Origin: Oryzomonas sp.
Lineage (GTDB): Bacteria; Desulfobacterota; Desulfuromonadia; Geobacterales; Pseudopelobacteraceae
DNA length: 64,000 nucleotides
NCBI GenBank assembly: GCA_031292255.1
Contig: JARLHN010000009.1
Coordinates: forward strand, 62,001 to 126,000
Reading direction: 5' to 3'
Shown: piece after piece, positions 37,379 to 46,330 of the stretch
Numbering within the stretch: position 1 is the stretch's first letter
Layout of the letters: every line of letters starts with the position of its first letter
Made by a program: the position numbers and the translations under genes
The notes under the pieces: generated by a model
Database searches by the model: none
Seen by the model: the letters and a program-made list of their open reading frames with translations, nothing else
Told to the model about the DNA's origin: nothing

Positions 37379-38929
37379 ATGACCACCGATATCCACAGCC
37401 AGAAGATCCTGATCCTTGACTTCGGATCGCAGGTTACCCAGCTCATCGCCCGCCGTATCCGCGAACAAAGGGTCTACTGCGAGATCCATCCCTTCAATAT
37501 GCCCCTGGAAAAGATCAAGGCGTTTAATCCCCAGGGAGTTGTGCTCTCCGGGGGGCCGTGCAGCGTATACGATGCCGATGCGCCGCTCTCCGACCAACGT
37601 ATCTTTGAGTTGGGCGTTCCGGTGCTCGGCATCTGTTACGGCATGCAGCTCATGACCCAGCAACTGGGCGGCCGTGTGGAGCGCTCCGCCAAGCGGGAAT
37701 ACGGGCGTTCACAATTGCAGATCGACGACAACGGGGATCTCTTCAGCGGCTTCAGCGGCCATGAAGAGGTGTGGATGTCCCACGGCGACCGGATCGAGGA
37801 GATGCCCAGGGGGTTCGGCATCATCGCCCATACCGACCATTCGCCGGTTGCGGCCATGAAGAACGAGCAGCGCCGTTTCTTCGGGGTGCAGTTTCATCCC
37901 GAGGTGGTGCATACACCCCGTGGCGACGAGATGCTGGGCAACTTCATCTTCACTGTGTGCGGCTGCAAACCGACCTGGACCATGGCCGGTTTCATCGAAA
38001 CCGAGATCGCCTCGATCAAGGAAAAGGTCGGAACGGGCAAGGTGATCTGCGCCCTGTCGGGCGGGGTCGATTCCTCGGTCGTGGCGGTGCTGATCCACAA
38101 GGCCATCGGCGACCAGCTCCATTGCATCTTTGTCAACAACGGCCTGCTGCGCAAGGGGGAGGCCGAGAAGGTCGTCAATCTCTTTACCAGGCATTTCAAG
38201 ATCAACCTGGATTACGTGGACGCTTCGACCCGCTTTCTGGATAAATTGGCAGGTGTCAGCGATCCGGAGAAAAAACGCAAGATCATCGGCAACGAATTCA
38301 TCTACCTGTTCGAGGAAGAGGCCGTCAAGCTGGGGCAGGTGGATTACCTGGCCCAGGGAACGCTCTACCCGGACGTGATCGAATCGGTCTCCATCAAGGG
38401 ACCGTCGGCGGTCATCAAGAGCCACCACAACGTGGGCGGCCTGCCGGAACGCATGAACCTGAAACTGCTGGAGCCGGTGCGGGAACTCTTCAAGGATGAG
38501 GTCCGGCTGCTGGGCAAGGAATTGGGGATGCCGGACGAAGTGGTCCACCGGCAACCGTTCCCCGGTCCGGGGTTGGCGATCCGTTGCATCGGCGAGCTGA
38601 CCGCCGAAAACCTGGAGATCCTGCGCGAAGCGGATGCCATCGTGTTGGAGGAGATCCGCAAGGCCGGCCTGTACCGGGACATCTGGCAGTCTTTTGCCGT
38701 GCTCCTGCCGATCCGCACGGTGGGCGTGATGGGCGACGCCCGCACCTATGATTTTACCGTGGCGCTCCGGGCGGTCAATTCCCTGGACGGCATGACCGCC
38801 GACTGGGTAAAACTGCCCTACGAGATCCTGGGCACTATTTCTTCACGCATCATCAACGAGGTCAAGGGGGTCAACCGGGTGGTGTACGACATCAGCCAGA
38901 AACCGCCGGCAACCATCGAGTGGGAGTAG
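37379..38929 (+). CDS. guaA: GMP synthase (glutamine-hydrolysing)
   Basis: The 516-residue enzyme aminates XMP to GMP. The N-terminal class I amidotransferase has the nucleophile Cys86 (LGICYGMQL) and the His in [10 protein letters not shown]. The ATP pyrophosphatase domain has the P-loop [10 protein letters not shown], and the C-terminal dimerisation domain ends [10 protein letters not shown], the invariant GuaA ending. It follows guaB in the same direction. Size and motifs are fully normal. Confidence 0.98.
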   Translation: MTTDIHSQKILILDFGSQVTQLIARRIREQRVYCEIHPFNMPLEKIKAFNPQGVVLSGGPCSVYDADAPLSDQRIFELGVPVLGICYGMQLMTQQLGGRVERSAKREYGRSQLQIDDNGDLFSGFSGHEEVWMSHGDRIEEMPRGFGIIAHTDHSPVAAMKNEQRRFFGVQFHPEVVHTPRGDEMLGNFIFTVCGCKPTWTMAGFIETEIASIKEKVGTGKVICALSGGVDSSVVAVLIHKAIGDQLHCIFVNNGLLRKGEAEKVVNLFTRHFKINLDYVDASTRFLDKLAGVSDPEKKRKIIGNEFIYLFEEEAVKLGQVDYLAQGTLYPDVIESVSIKGPSAVIKSHHNVGGLPERMNLKLLEPVRELFKDEVRLLGKELGMPDEVVHRQPFPGPGLAIRCIGELTAENLEILREADAIVLEEIRKAGLYRDIWQSFAVLLPIRTVGVMGDARTYDFTVALRAVNSLDGMTADWVKLPYEILGTISSRIINEVKGVNRVVYDISQKPPATIEWE

Positions 38930-39042
38930 TTATTGCGCCGGTGGTTGAACATATGAACAATGAGGGCGGCGCTTGCTCCGCCCGATCGGGATGCGGCAAA
39001 CAGCACCCCTACTAGATAACGACGAACCGGAGGTAAGAGACC

Positions 39043-39540
39043 TTGTCAGACATTTCCTTTGAAGAGATCATGTTCACCATCATGTCCGCCACCCAGGATA
39101 CTTTCAAGGCTTACATGAACATCGACCTGCTGGCCGGAAAGGTCGAAAAACGGTTCGATCCGGTGGATTCGGACGTGACCGGCATTGTGGGCATAGCCGG
39201 AGACCGGGTCGGCTACATCATCTTTGCCACCGACAAGAAGACGGCCCAATGTGTTGCCAAGGAATTGCTGATGGTGGATGAGGCCGACGATGAGTGCATC
39301 CGCGATGCGGTCGGCGAACTGGCGAACAACATTGCCGGCGCGTTCAAGACCAAATACCACGAGCAGTACGGCAACGTTGCCCTGGGATTGCCGCTGGTGG
39401 TTTCCGGCCAGTTGCGCACCATTTCCGAGCCGCCGGACCCTAATGAGAAAACCAGCATCAACGTGCAGTGCAAAGGGGTTACCATCCCCTTTACAACGGC
39501 CGACGGCGTCATCAACATAAAAGTCATGGTGTATATGTAG
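39043..39540 (+). CDS. CheX-type chemotaxis phosphatase
   Basis: The 165-residue protein belongs to the CheC/CheX/FliY phosphatase family, which dephosphorylates CheY-P. The single active-site helix AVGELANNIAGAFK has the E-x2-N signature, and the one-motif length fits CheX. The start is TTG, supported by GGAGG nine bases upstream. It is an orphan with no chemotaxis genes next to it, so its response-regulator partner is not evident. Geobacter-like genomes carry several che clusters, and orphan CheX proteins also serve non-flagellar pathways. Confidence 0.8.
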   Translation: MSDISFEEIMFTIMSATQDTFKAYMNIDLLAGKVEKRFDPVDSDVTGIVGIAGDRVGYIIFATDKKTAQCVAKELLMVDEADDECIRDAVGELANNIAGAFKTKYHEQYGNVALGLPLVVSGQLRTISEPPDPNEKTSINVQCKGVTIPFTTADGVINIKVMVYM

Positions 39541-39712
39541 GCTGTGGCAGCGCCACCGGGCCAAGACGCCGCGCAGGCATCTTACACGACGATCCCCACC
39601 ACGGCGGCCCTGAAAAATCTGTTTCCCCTCCTCAATGAACAATGATACCGCTTCAGGCTTCTTTCCCACAACGAAAGGATGGAGCGGTTACCCGCCTCGG
39701 AGGCATAAAACC

Positions 39713-40402
39713 GTGAAAGAGCTGCTGGAACGGTACGGAGAGCTGCTGCTGGAGGTGGATAGCTGGTTTGGCGACTGCGTCCGGCGTCATGGGGACCGGA
39801 TCGCCTGCAGCCGGGGCTGTTCGGCCTGTTGCCGGGGACTGTTCGACATCACCATCCTGGATGCCCTCTACCTGCGAAGCGGGATCGATGCCCTGCCGGA
39901 GGCCATTCAACACACTCTTCGCCTGAAGGCGGCAGACCGCCTTGCTTCGCTGACCTCCTGCAATCCAGCCTTTGTCGAACCCTGGATACTCAACCGCATC
40001 CCGGAGGATCAGTGGGAGGAACTGATGCCGGAAGCGGATGAAACCCCATGCCTGCTCCTGGCGGACGACGGGAGCTGCCTGGTCTACGGGCGGCGTCCCA
40101 TGACCTGCCGCCTGAACGGCATTCCGCTGTTCGATACCTCGGGAGAGGCCATAATGGACGAGTGGTGCACATTGAACTTCAGGGGCGTCGATGCTGCGCT
40201 GCCGGAGGATATCCGCCATCCCTTCCTTGATCTGTTCGCCCAGGAGCTGCTCCTGTTCCGTGAGCTTACCCGCAGGCTGCTGGGGGAGGCGGTCAATGAG
40301 TTGGATACCTTCATCCCGGCCGCGGTCTTGCTCGATGCCGATATGATCAGTGCTTTCAAGCCTTCGCTAATCTTCGGCACTCACCCAAAAAAGAAACTTT
40401 AA
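39713..40402 (+). CDS. YkgJ-type cysteine-cluster protein
   Basis: The 229-residue protein has the YkgJ (zinc/iron-chelating) cysteine arrangement: CSRGCSACCRGLF near residue 33, CLLL and CLVYGRRPMTCRLNG in the middle, and WCTLNF later. The cluster probably binds Fe-S or zinc; function is unknown. I choose GTG 39713 because CGGAGG lies 9 bases upstream. An ATG at 39635 in frame lacks a ribosome-binding site. The gene stands alone, followed by a dispersed repeat. Confidence 0.75.
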   Translation: MKELLERYGELLLEVDSWFGDCVRRHGDRIACSRGCSACCRGLFDITILDALYLRSGIDALPEAIQHTLRLKAADRLASLTSCNPAFVEPWILNRIPEDQWEELMPEADETPCLLLADDGSCLVYGRRPMTCRLNGIPLFDTSGEAIMDEWCTLNFRGVDAALPEDIRHPFLDLFAQELLLFRELTRRLLGEAVNELDTFIPAAVLLDADMISAFKPSLIFGTHPKKKL

Positions 40403-40477
40403 TCCGGGACGGACGCCGAAAAACGCCGATAATTTAAAATGTTCCGGGTCTATAGCCCAAAGAAAGGTTTGGGCCGA

Positions 40478-40563
40478 TTCCCCCCTTTGACTAAGGGGGG
40501 GTAGGGGGGATTTGCTTCAGAGTCGTGTAAATCCACCTCAGGCCCTCTTTGTCAAAAAGGGAA
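40478..40563. repeat. CCCCCTTTG inverted-repeat element, decayed right arm
   Basis: The left arm TTCCCCCCTTTGACTAAGG is followed by GGATTTGC, and the right arm has AAATCCACCTC and CTCTTTGTCAAAAAGG. It is the third copy in this window. The gap 40403-40629 otherwise shows nothing. Confidence 0.6.
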
Positions 40564-40629
40564 ATAAAGCAGCGCCTTCGTTTCGGTTATTGTTCCGAAA
40601 CCTTCAGCCGCTTTGGTTTTTATCCGCGT

Positions 40630-42750
40630 TCATCCTCTGCCCGTATGATCGGGCTTCACGCGTGGGGCGATCCGTTCCAGGATGGCCTCCAGTTCGGCGG
40701 CAGTGTGGACCTCCGGGTAGCAGGTTCCCATGGCACAGATGGAAAGTGCCGAAGGAGGGTCGCTTGCTTCGAAGGACAGTGCAAGGTTGGGGCAGTAGCG
40801 TGACTTCAGGCCGTGCAGCATCCCCTGCATGGCAGGGTGCTCCCGTGGTCCGCTGAAATGGGCCTCCAGCGGCTCGCTCTCCAACAGGGCCATGGCGTGC
40901 AGGCTTCCCAGGTGGATCGTGGGCTGGCGCTGGAGGTCGTCATGGCACTCTTTCAACAAACGGCCCGCATGATCCAGCAAATCAGGGCGTGCGGCGTTGC
41001 GGGCCAGGCGGATGAGCGTTTGGGCCGCCAGGGAGAAGGGTGACGGCGTGACGCCGTCGTGTTCCATGGATGCCGCCAGGAGCATGGGTTCGGCATCAAG
41101 ACCGGTTTTCAAAAAGCGGCCGCTCTCGGGATCCAGGAAGATTTGCAGCATCTGGTCGGCAAGCAGCAGCGCCTGTGCCAGCCAATCCGTATCCAGGGTG
41201 GCTTCGAACAGCTCCAGCAGGCCGAACGCCAGGAAGGCATAATCCTCCAGAAATGCCGGGACATCGGACGCTTCCCCCAGAAAGCTGCGCAGAAGCCGCC
41301 CGTCCTCGCGGCGCAGCCTCTCCAGCAGGAACAAGGCGGCGCGCATGGCCGATTCCAGGTACGCGGGATTGCCGGCCATCACCCCTCCACGGGCCAGGGC
41401 CGCGATCATCAGACCGTTCCAGGCGGTGAGGATCTTCTCGTCCCTGAAGGGCCGGATGCGCTTCTCCCTTTGCCTTAGCAACAACAACCGGCTCCGTTCC
41501 AGCCGCTCGCCGGTTTCCGCCGGGTCCAACCCTTCTTTGGCACAGAAGTCATCCAGGCTGAGCGTCACGTTCAGGATGGTGTGACCTTCAAAATTGCCCT
41601 CATCGGTCACCCGATAGAACCGGCAGAACAGGTGGGCATCCTCGCCGAGACTTTCCTCGATCTCCCCTTTGTCCCAGACATAATATTTACCCTCAACGCC
41701 TTCCGTATCGGCATCCAGGGCCGCGTAGAACCCGCCCTCGGGCGAGGTCAGCTCGCGGGCGACAAAGTCGAAGATATTTTGCGCCATGCCAAGATAAAAA
41801 ACTTCACCCGTTGCCTGGTTCGCCTCCAGCGCCGCCAGCCCGAGCATGGCCTGATCGTAGAGCATCTTCTCGAAGTGCGGCACCAGCCACTCCCGGTCCA
41901 CGGCGTAGCGGTGCACCCCGCCTCCCACCTGGTCCCATACCCCGCCGCTGCGTATCCTTTGCAGCGATTGGAGCGCCATCTCCAGCGCCGGGCGGTTTCC
42001 CGCCGCTCCCTGCCCGATCAGCCACGCCAGGTTGATCGGCATGGGGAACTTGGGAGCGGTCCCGAATCCGCCGTACAGGGGGTCGTACATAGTGCGCAAT
42101 TGGTTGAAGGATGTATCTGTTAGATGCTGTAAATTAAAACTTTTATTGACTTGTTTTCCGGATGAAAGGTTGCCCATGGCTTCCATGATGCCGCGGCAGT
42201 TGTGTTCGATAAGATCGGGGCGCTGGCGCCAGAGTGCCGCAATATTGGGGAGCAGTTCCATCAGGCCGCTCATACCGGCGCGTCCGTGCCGGGGGAGATA
42301 GGTGACGGCCATGAAAGGACGCTTGTCCGGCGTCATGAAGATGTTCAGCGGCCAGCCGCCGCTGCCGGTCAACACCTGGGACACGGTCATGTAGAAGTCG
42401 TCGATATCCGGGCGCTCTTCCCGGTCCACCTTGATGCAGACGAAGTGGCTGTTCAGCAGCGCGGCAACCTGATCGTCCTCAAAGGATTCATGGGCCATGA
42501 CATGGCACCAGTGGCAGGTGGCGTAGCCGATGGAGAGCAGGATCGGCAGGTTTTCGTCGCGAGCCCTCCCAAAGGCCGCCTCGCCCCATTCATACCACGC
42601 CACCGGATTTTCGGCGTGTTGCAGCAGGTAGGGGCTGCGGGCAAAGATCAGGCGGTTGAAACCCTGGCCGCCGTCGGGCGGGAGCGTGCTCTTATCCAGC
42701 GCCCTGAGTCGGGCGATATATGCTGCCATGTCAAGCTTTGCGTGTGTCAT
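40630..42750 (-). CDS. Thioredoxin-domain protein of the YyaL / DUF255 family
   Basis: The 706-residue protein starts with the DUF255 thioredoxin-like domain: [25 protein letters not shown], then [20 protein letters not shown] with a CxxC redox pair. A long (alpha/alpha)6-barrel-like region follows, resembling glycoside-isomerase folds ([30 protein letters not shown]). This is the YyaL/SPATA20 type, whose substrate is unknown. Length is near the family norm (about 690). No signal peptide is seen, so it is cytosolic. It is a single-gene unit with repeat elements on its 3' side. Confidence 0.88.
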   Translation of the reverse strand: MTHAKLDMAAYIARLRALDKSTLPPDGGQGFNRLIFARSPYLLQHAENPVAWYEWGEAAFGRARDENLPILLSIGYATCHWCHVMAHESFEDDQVAALLNSHFVCIKVDREERPDIDDFYMTVSQVLTGSGGWPLNIFMTPDKRPFMAVTYLPRHGRAGMSGLMELLPNIAALWRQRPDLIEHNCRGIMEAMGNLSSGKQVNKSFNLQHLTDTSFNQLRTMYDPLYGGFGTAPKFPMPINLAWLIGQGAAGNRPALEMALQSLQRIRSGGVWDQVGGGVHRYAVDREWLVPHFEKMLYDQAMLGLAALEANQATGEVFYLGMAQNIFDFVARELTSPEGGFYAALDADTEGVEGKYYVWDKGEIEESLGEDAHLFCRFYRVTDEGNFEGHTILNVTLSLDDFCAKEGLDPAETGERLERSRLLLLRQREKRIRPFRDEKILTAWNGLMIAALARGGVMAGNPAYLESAMRAALFLLERLRREDGRLLRSFLGEASDVPAFLEDYAFLAFGLLELFEATLDTDWLAQALLLADQMLQIFLDPESGRFLKTGLDAEPMLLAASMEHDGVTPSPFSLAAQTLIRLARNAARPDLLDHAGRLLKECHDDLQRQPTIHLGSLHAMALLESEPLEAHFSGPREHPAMQGMLHGLKSRYCPNLALSFEASDPPSALSICAMGTCYPEVHTAAELEAILERIAPRVKPDHTGRG

Positions 42751-42882
42751 GGGTCACCTTCCCTCTGCAGGCCCGGGAGGCGGTATTAATGTGCGTTTGC
42801 AATTGACAACGATTACTGCGTTGCGATACGTTAAATTGTTCCCATCCGGAAACTGATTATAACAACTTTATGGGGAGGGGTT

Positions 42883-43476
42883 ATGAAAAATGTCTCTTTG
42901 CTCGCGTTTTTTCTGCTGTGCGGCGCATTGACAGTGTTTGCCAGGGATACGCTGCCTACCCCTGAAATATTGGGCAAGGAATCGATTTTTACCGCCCAGC
43001 GTCTGGGCGCCTACGACACGATAGTCGTCAGGGCGTTTTCCACCGACGGGGCTGAGTTGGCCAATCTGGACGACGAGGAAAAGAAGATCGTGGAGGAAAT
43101 CAAGCCGACCATCGTCAAAAACCTGAAGGAAAGCCTTGTCAAGAACCTGAAAAAGGAAGGCAAGTTCAGGAATGTGCTTGCCAAAGGCGAGCCAAAGGGC
43201 AAAGCCGTCATCGTGGAAGGAAAGTTCACCAGGTTCAACGGCGGCATAGGCGCGGCCAAGTTTTTCCCGGGATGGATGGCGCCGAAGAGCGGCAAGACCA
43301 ATATCTCGGTTACCGGCCGCCTGGTTGACGCCAAGACGGGCAAGGAATTGGCCACCTTCAGCGATACCCGATCCGGCGGCGAGGGGGGCGGACTGGGCCG
43401 CATCAGGGGGGTCATGCCGGTCCAGGCCACGGATGAGGGCGAGGAAATCGCCAACTTTATCCGCAAGCTCTACTGA
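42883..43476 (+). CDS. Exported DUF4410-like protein
   Basis: The 197-residue protein has a signal peptide (about 1-20, MKNVSLLAFFLLCGALTVFA-RD). The mature part resembles DUF4410 proteins: a segment YDTIVVRAFSTDGAELAN, a helix, then VIVEGKFTRFNGG and SVTGRLVDAKTGKELATF, ending with a Gly-rich stretch and a terminal helix. Unlike many relatives it lacks a lipobox Cys. Function is unknown; the fold suggests a periplasmic carrier-like protein. GGGGAGGGG precedes the ATG. Confidence 0.65.
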   Translation: MKNVSLLAFFLLCGALTVFARDTLPTPEILGKESIFTAQRLGAYDTIVVRAFSTDGAELANLDDEEKKIVEEIKPTIVKNLKESLVKNLKKEGKFRNVLAKGEPKGKAVIVEGKFTRFNGGIGAAKFFPGWMAPKSGKTNISVTGRLVDAKTGKELATFSDTRSGGEGGGLGRIRGVMPVQATDEGEEIANFIRKLY

Positions 43477-43484
43477 TACCAAGG

Positions 43485-43610
43485 TGGAATCAAAATGAGT
43501 ACCAGGCGGCAAGGAGCATAGCGACGGAGGCGTACTTTTCAGTACGTTGAGGAGTCACCGACGAAGCCAATAGCGTAATCGTTTGATTGTTACTTTCGTA
43601 TGACGACTAC
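43485..43610. repeat. Structured intergenic repeat-like element
   Basis: The segment contains ACCAGGCGGCAAGGAGCAT, then GCGACGGAGGCG, the small palindrome GTACTTTTCAGTAC, and GAGGAGTCACCGACGAAGCC. This type of sequence recurs in intergenic regions of related genomes, from memory. Only one clear copy is here. It does not encode a supported protein. Confidence 0.4.
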
Positions 43611-43658
43611 AACAGCCCGCCTGCAATCAGGCGCAGGCTTTTCCCGAGGTACGCACCG

Positions 43659-44084
43659 ATGCGCGAGATCCGCGGCAATATCTGGGACTACCAAAAAACT
43701 GCCATGGTTGCCGTCACCACCAATGGGCAGGTGACGAAAAACGCGGCCGTCATGGGCCGGGGAGTGGCTGCCCAGGCGGCGCGGCTCTTTCCCTGGTTTC
43801 CCGCAAGGCTTGGCGCCTGCATCGCAGAGAACGGCAACCATGTCCATCACCTGGGCGACAACCTGGTAAGCTTCCCGGTGGAACATTCCCCCTATGAGGT
43901 CCCCGACCTGAAACTGATCGAGCGGTCTGCCCGTGAATTGGCCGCACTGGCCGACCAAGCGGGTTGGAACATGATCGTGGTGCCGCGGCCCGGCTGCGGG
44001 GGAGGGGGGCTGTCGTGGCATGACGTGCGCCCGCTGTTGGAACCCTATTTCGACGATCGTTTCCTGATAATCACGGCGGGATAG
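43659..44084 (+). CDS. Macro-domain-like protein
   Basis: The 141-residue protein resembles a stand-alone macro domain (ADP-ribose-binding fold). It begins MREIRGNIWDYQ, then VAVTTNGQVTKNAAVMGRGVAAQAA, corresponding to the family's 'N..G...GAA..GGGVA' ribose loop, and later VPRPGCGGGGLSWHDVRPLLEPYFDDRF for the diphosphate loop. Such proteins hydrolyse ADP-ribose-1''-phosphate or remove ADP-ribose from macromolecules. The ATG at 43659 is preceded by GAGG; an upstream extension to 43587 encodes part of the repeat. No toxin partner is adjacent. Confidence 0.6.
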   Translation: MREIRGNIWDYQKTAMVAVTTNGQVTKNAAVMGRGVAAQAARLFPWFPARLGACIAENGNHVHHLGDNLVSFPVEHSPYEVPDLKLIERSARELAALADQAGWNMIVVPRPGCGGGGLSWHDVRPLLEPYFDDRFLIITAG

Positions 44085-44150
44085 CGTCAAAAGCCGTCTC
44101 TCACAGAGCTCAGGGAGGCACCGAGAAAACAGGGGGAAGAACGGGGCGTT

Positions 44151-44190
44151 TATCCTCCCCTCCTGGTTTAGGAGGGGGTGGGGGTGGTAG
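44151..44190. repeat. Short GC-rich palindromic repeat between the macro gene and the helicase
   Basis: TCCTCCCCTCCTGG TTTA GGAGGGGGTGGGGGTGG forms a hairpin and resembles 37276-37310. It lies between convergent genes and could act as a terminator. Confidence 0.5.
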
Positions 44191-44215
44191 TATTCACAAG
44201 TTCTTCCGATTAAGG

Positions 44216-46222
44216 TTACTCTCCCAGCATCCTCGCGAAAAAATCAGCTGCCAAATCCACCGTTTCCCCCTGTTTGTCCTCACCGCCTTGGTTCGATGAA
44301 TCGATCAGCAGGTGCTCCGGTATCTCGGCCAGGAAACGGCTCGGCTTGCGCTCCTCGAGAGTGCCGTACTTCCTGCGCGTCAGACAGCGGGAGATGGTCA
44401 GGTGCTGCCGGGCGCGGGTGATGCCGACATAGCATAACCGTCGCTCCTCGGCGCAGCTCGGGTCCTCCTCCATGGAGCGTTTGTGGGGGAGAAGTTCCTC
44501 TTCCAACCCCACCAGATAGACATGGCTGAACTCCAACCCCTTGCTGGAATGCAGCGACATGAGTGTGACGCTATTGTGGCCGAGCTCCTTGTTGTCCTCT
44601 GATTTTTCCTCGTCCATCAGCGAGATCCGTTCCAGAAAGGCCGACAGGGTGGCCCTGGGGGTTTGGGCCTCGAATATGGCCAGGGAGTTGACTACCTGCT
44701 CGATGTTCTCGATCCGCTTGCGGGCCTGGGAGGCGTCGTTCAGGGTGCGGTACATCTCGTCTTCGATGCGCAGGCGGTTGAAGAGGGCATTGACCTGGGC
44801 GCCCATGTTGGTGCGGCTGAAACCGGCGATAACCTCCTTCATCATCCTGTGGAAGGCCCCTACCATCTTCTTGGACGACTCCGGGATATCGGCGATCTCC
44901 GCCACACGGCCCAGGGTCTCGAACAGTGCAACATTGTGCTCCAGGGACCATTGGTTGAGGCGAACCAGGGTAGTGTCGCCGATGCCCCGGCGGGGAAAAT
45001 TGATGATGCGCAAGAGGGATGCCTCGTCGCCGGGATTGTCGATGACGCGCAGGTAGGCCACGGCGTCCTTGACCTCCTTGCGCTCGTAGAACTGCTGCCC
45101 CCCCACCACCACATAGGGAATGCGTTCCAGGCGCAGTTTTTCTTCAAAGGCCCGGCTCTGTGCGTTGGAGCGGTACAGCACGGCGAAATCTGACCAGGCG
45201 AGTTTGTCGCGGAACTGCTCCAGCATCATGCTGTCAACCACCCTGGCGGCTTCTTCCCCCTCGTCGGTCGCAACGATCATATCGATACCTCGTCCCTGGC
45301 CGCCGGCTGTCCAGAGCGCCTTGTCGGTGCGGACCGGATTGTTCCTGATGACGCTGTTGGCCGCATCCAGGATCGAACTGGTGGAGCGGTAATTCTGTTC
45401 CAGCTTGATCACCCGGCATCCGGGGTAGTCCTGTTCGAAATTGAGGATGTTCTGCACCTCGGCCCCGCGCCAGCCGTAGATGGACTGGTCGTCGTCCCCC
45501 ACCACGCAGATGTTGCCGTGCCTCTTGGCCAGAAGCGAGATCAACAGGTACTGGGAGGCATTGGTGTCCTGATATTCATCCACCATGATGTAGCGGAAGC
45601 GTTCCTGCCAGTACCCCAGGATGGCGGCGTTTGATTGCAAAAGTCCGACCGAGAACATGATGATGTCGTCAAAATCGATGGCGTTGAAGCCTTTGAGCAG
45701 TTCCTGGTAGCGGGGATACACGGCGGCCGCGGCCAATTCGAGTTTGTCGTCGTGGGCCGGCTTGAAGTCGGCCGGCCCGATCAGGCGGTTTTTGAGGCCG
45801 GATATTTTCCACAGGATCAGGTCCGGGTCGCATTGCTTCGGGTCGATGTCCCGTTCGCGCATGGCCTGCCGCAGTACGCCGGACTGGTCCGACGAGGAGT
45901 AGATCGAGAAGTTGGGCTTGAAGCCCACGGCCCGGATGTCGCGCCGCAGGATGCGCACCCCCAGGGAGTGGAACGTGGAGATGACGATCCCGTCCGCTGT
46001 CCTGCCGGCCATGGCGCCGACGCGCTCCTTCATCTCCCGGGCCGCCTTGTTGGTGAAGGTCACGGCCAGGATGTTGTCGGCGGAGATGCGTTTGTCCTTG
46101 AGCAGGTGAACGATGCGGGTCGTGATGACCTGGGTCTTGCCGGAACCTGCCCCGGCCAGGATCAGCAGGGCGCCTTCGGTTTGGTTGACTGCCTGTTGCT
46201 GCGGCGGATTGAGTCGTTTCAT
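44216..46222 (-). CDS. UvrD/Rep/PcrA-type superfamily 1 DNA helicase
   Basis: The 668-residue helicase has all SF1A motifs: the Q motif (LNPPQQQAVNQ), Walker A AGAGSGKTQVI, motif Ia (VTFTNKAAREMKER), the DEXX box VDEYQDTN, motif III (DDQSIYGWRGA), motif IV (RSNAQSRAFE), motif V (LMSLHSSKGLEF) and motif VI (CYVGITRARQ). It unwinds DNA 3'-5' in replication restart or repair. Length is between Rep and PcrA/UvrD, and the C-terminal Tudor-like tail of PcrA is short or missing, so Rep-like is most likely. It ends near the macro-domain gene, convergent with it. Confidence 0.92.
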   Translation of the reverse strand: MKRLNPPQQQAVNQTEGALLILAGAGSGKTQVITTRIVHLLKDKRISADNILAVTFTNKAAREMKERVGAMAGRTADGIVISTFHSLGVRILRRDIRAVGFKPNFSIYSSSDQSGVLRQAMRERDIDPKQCDPDLILWKISGLKNRLIGPADFKPAHDDKLELAAAAVYPRYQELLKGFNAIDFDDIIMFSVGLLQSNAAILGYWQERFRYIMVDEYQDTNASQYLLISLLAKRHGNICVVGDDDQSIYGWRGAEVQNILNFEQDYPGCRVIKLEQNYRSTSSILDAANSVIRNNPVRTDKALWTAGGQGRGIDMIVATDEGEEAARVVDSMMLEQFRDKLAWSDFAVLYRSNAQSRAFEEKLRLERIPYVVVGGQQFYERKEVKDAVAYLRVIDNPGDEASLLRIINFPRRGIGDTTLVRLNQWSLEHNVALFETLGRVAEIADIPESSKKMVGAFHRMMKEVIAGFSRTNMGAQVNALFNRLRIEDEMYRTLNDASQARKRIENIEQVVNSLAIFEAQTPRATLSAFLERISLMDEEKSEDNKELGHNSVTLMSLHSSKGLEFSHVYLVGLEEELLPHKRSMEEDPSCAEERRLCYVGITRARQHLTISRCLTRRKYGTLEERKPSRFLAEIPEHLLIDSSNQGGEDKQGETVDLAADFFARMLGE

Positions 46223-46330
46223 AGATGATCAGGTGTACCACAAGCGGCGCTGTTGTGGCAAACCCGTTTCACGCTTGTTGCTAAGTCATAAAAATTATGT
46301 AATATCATCAGGTGAAAATCAATCCACGTC

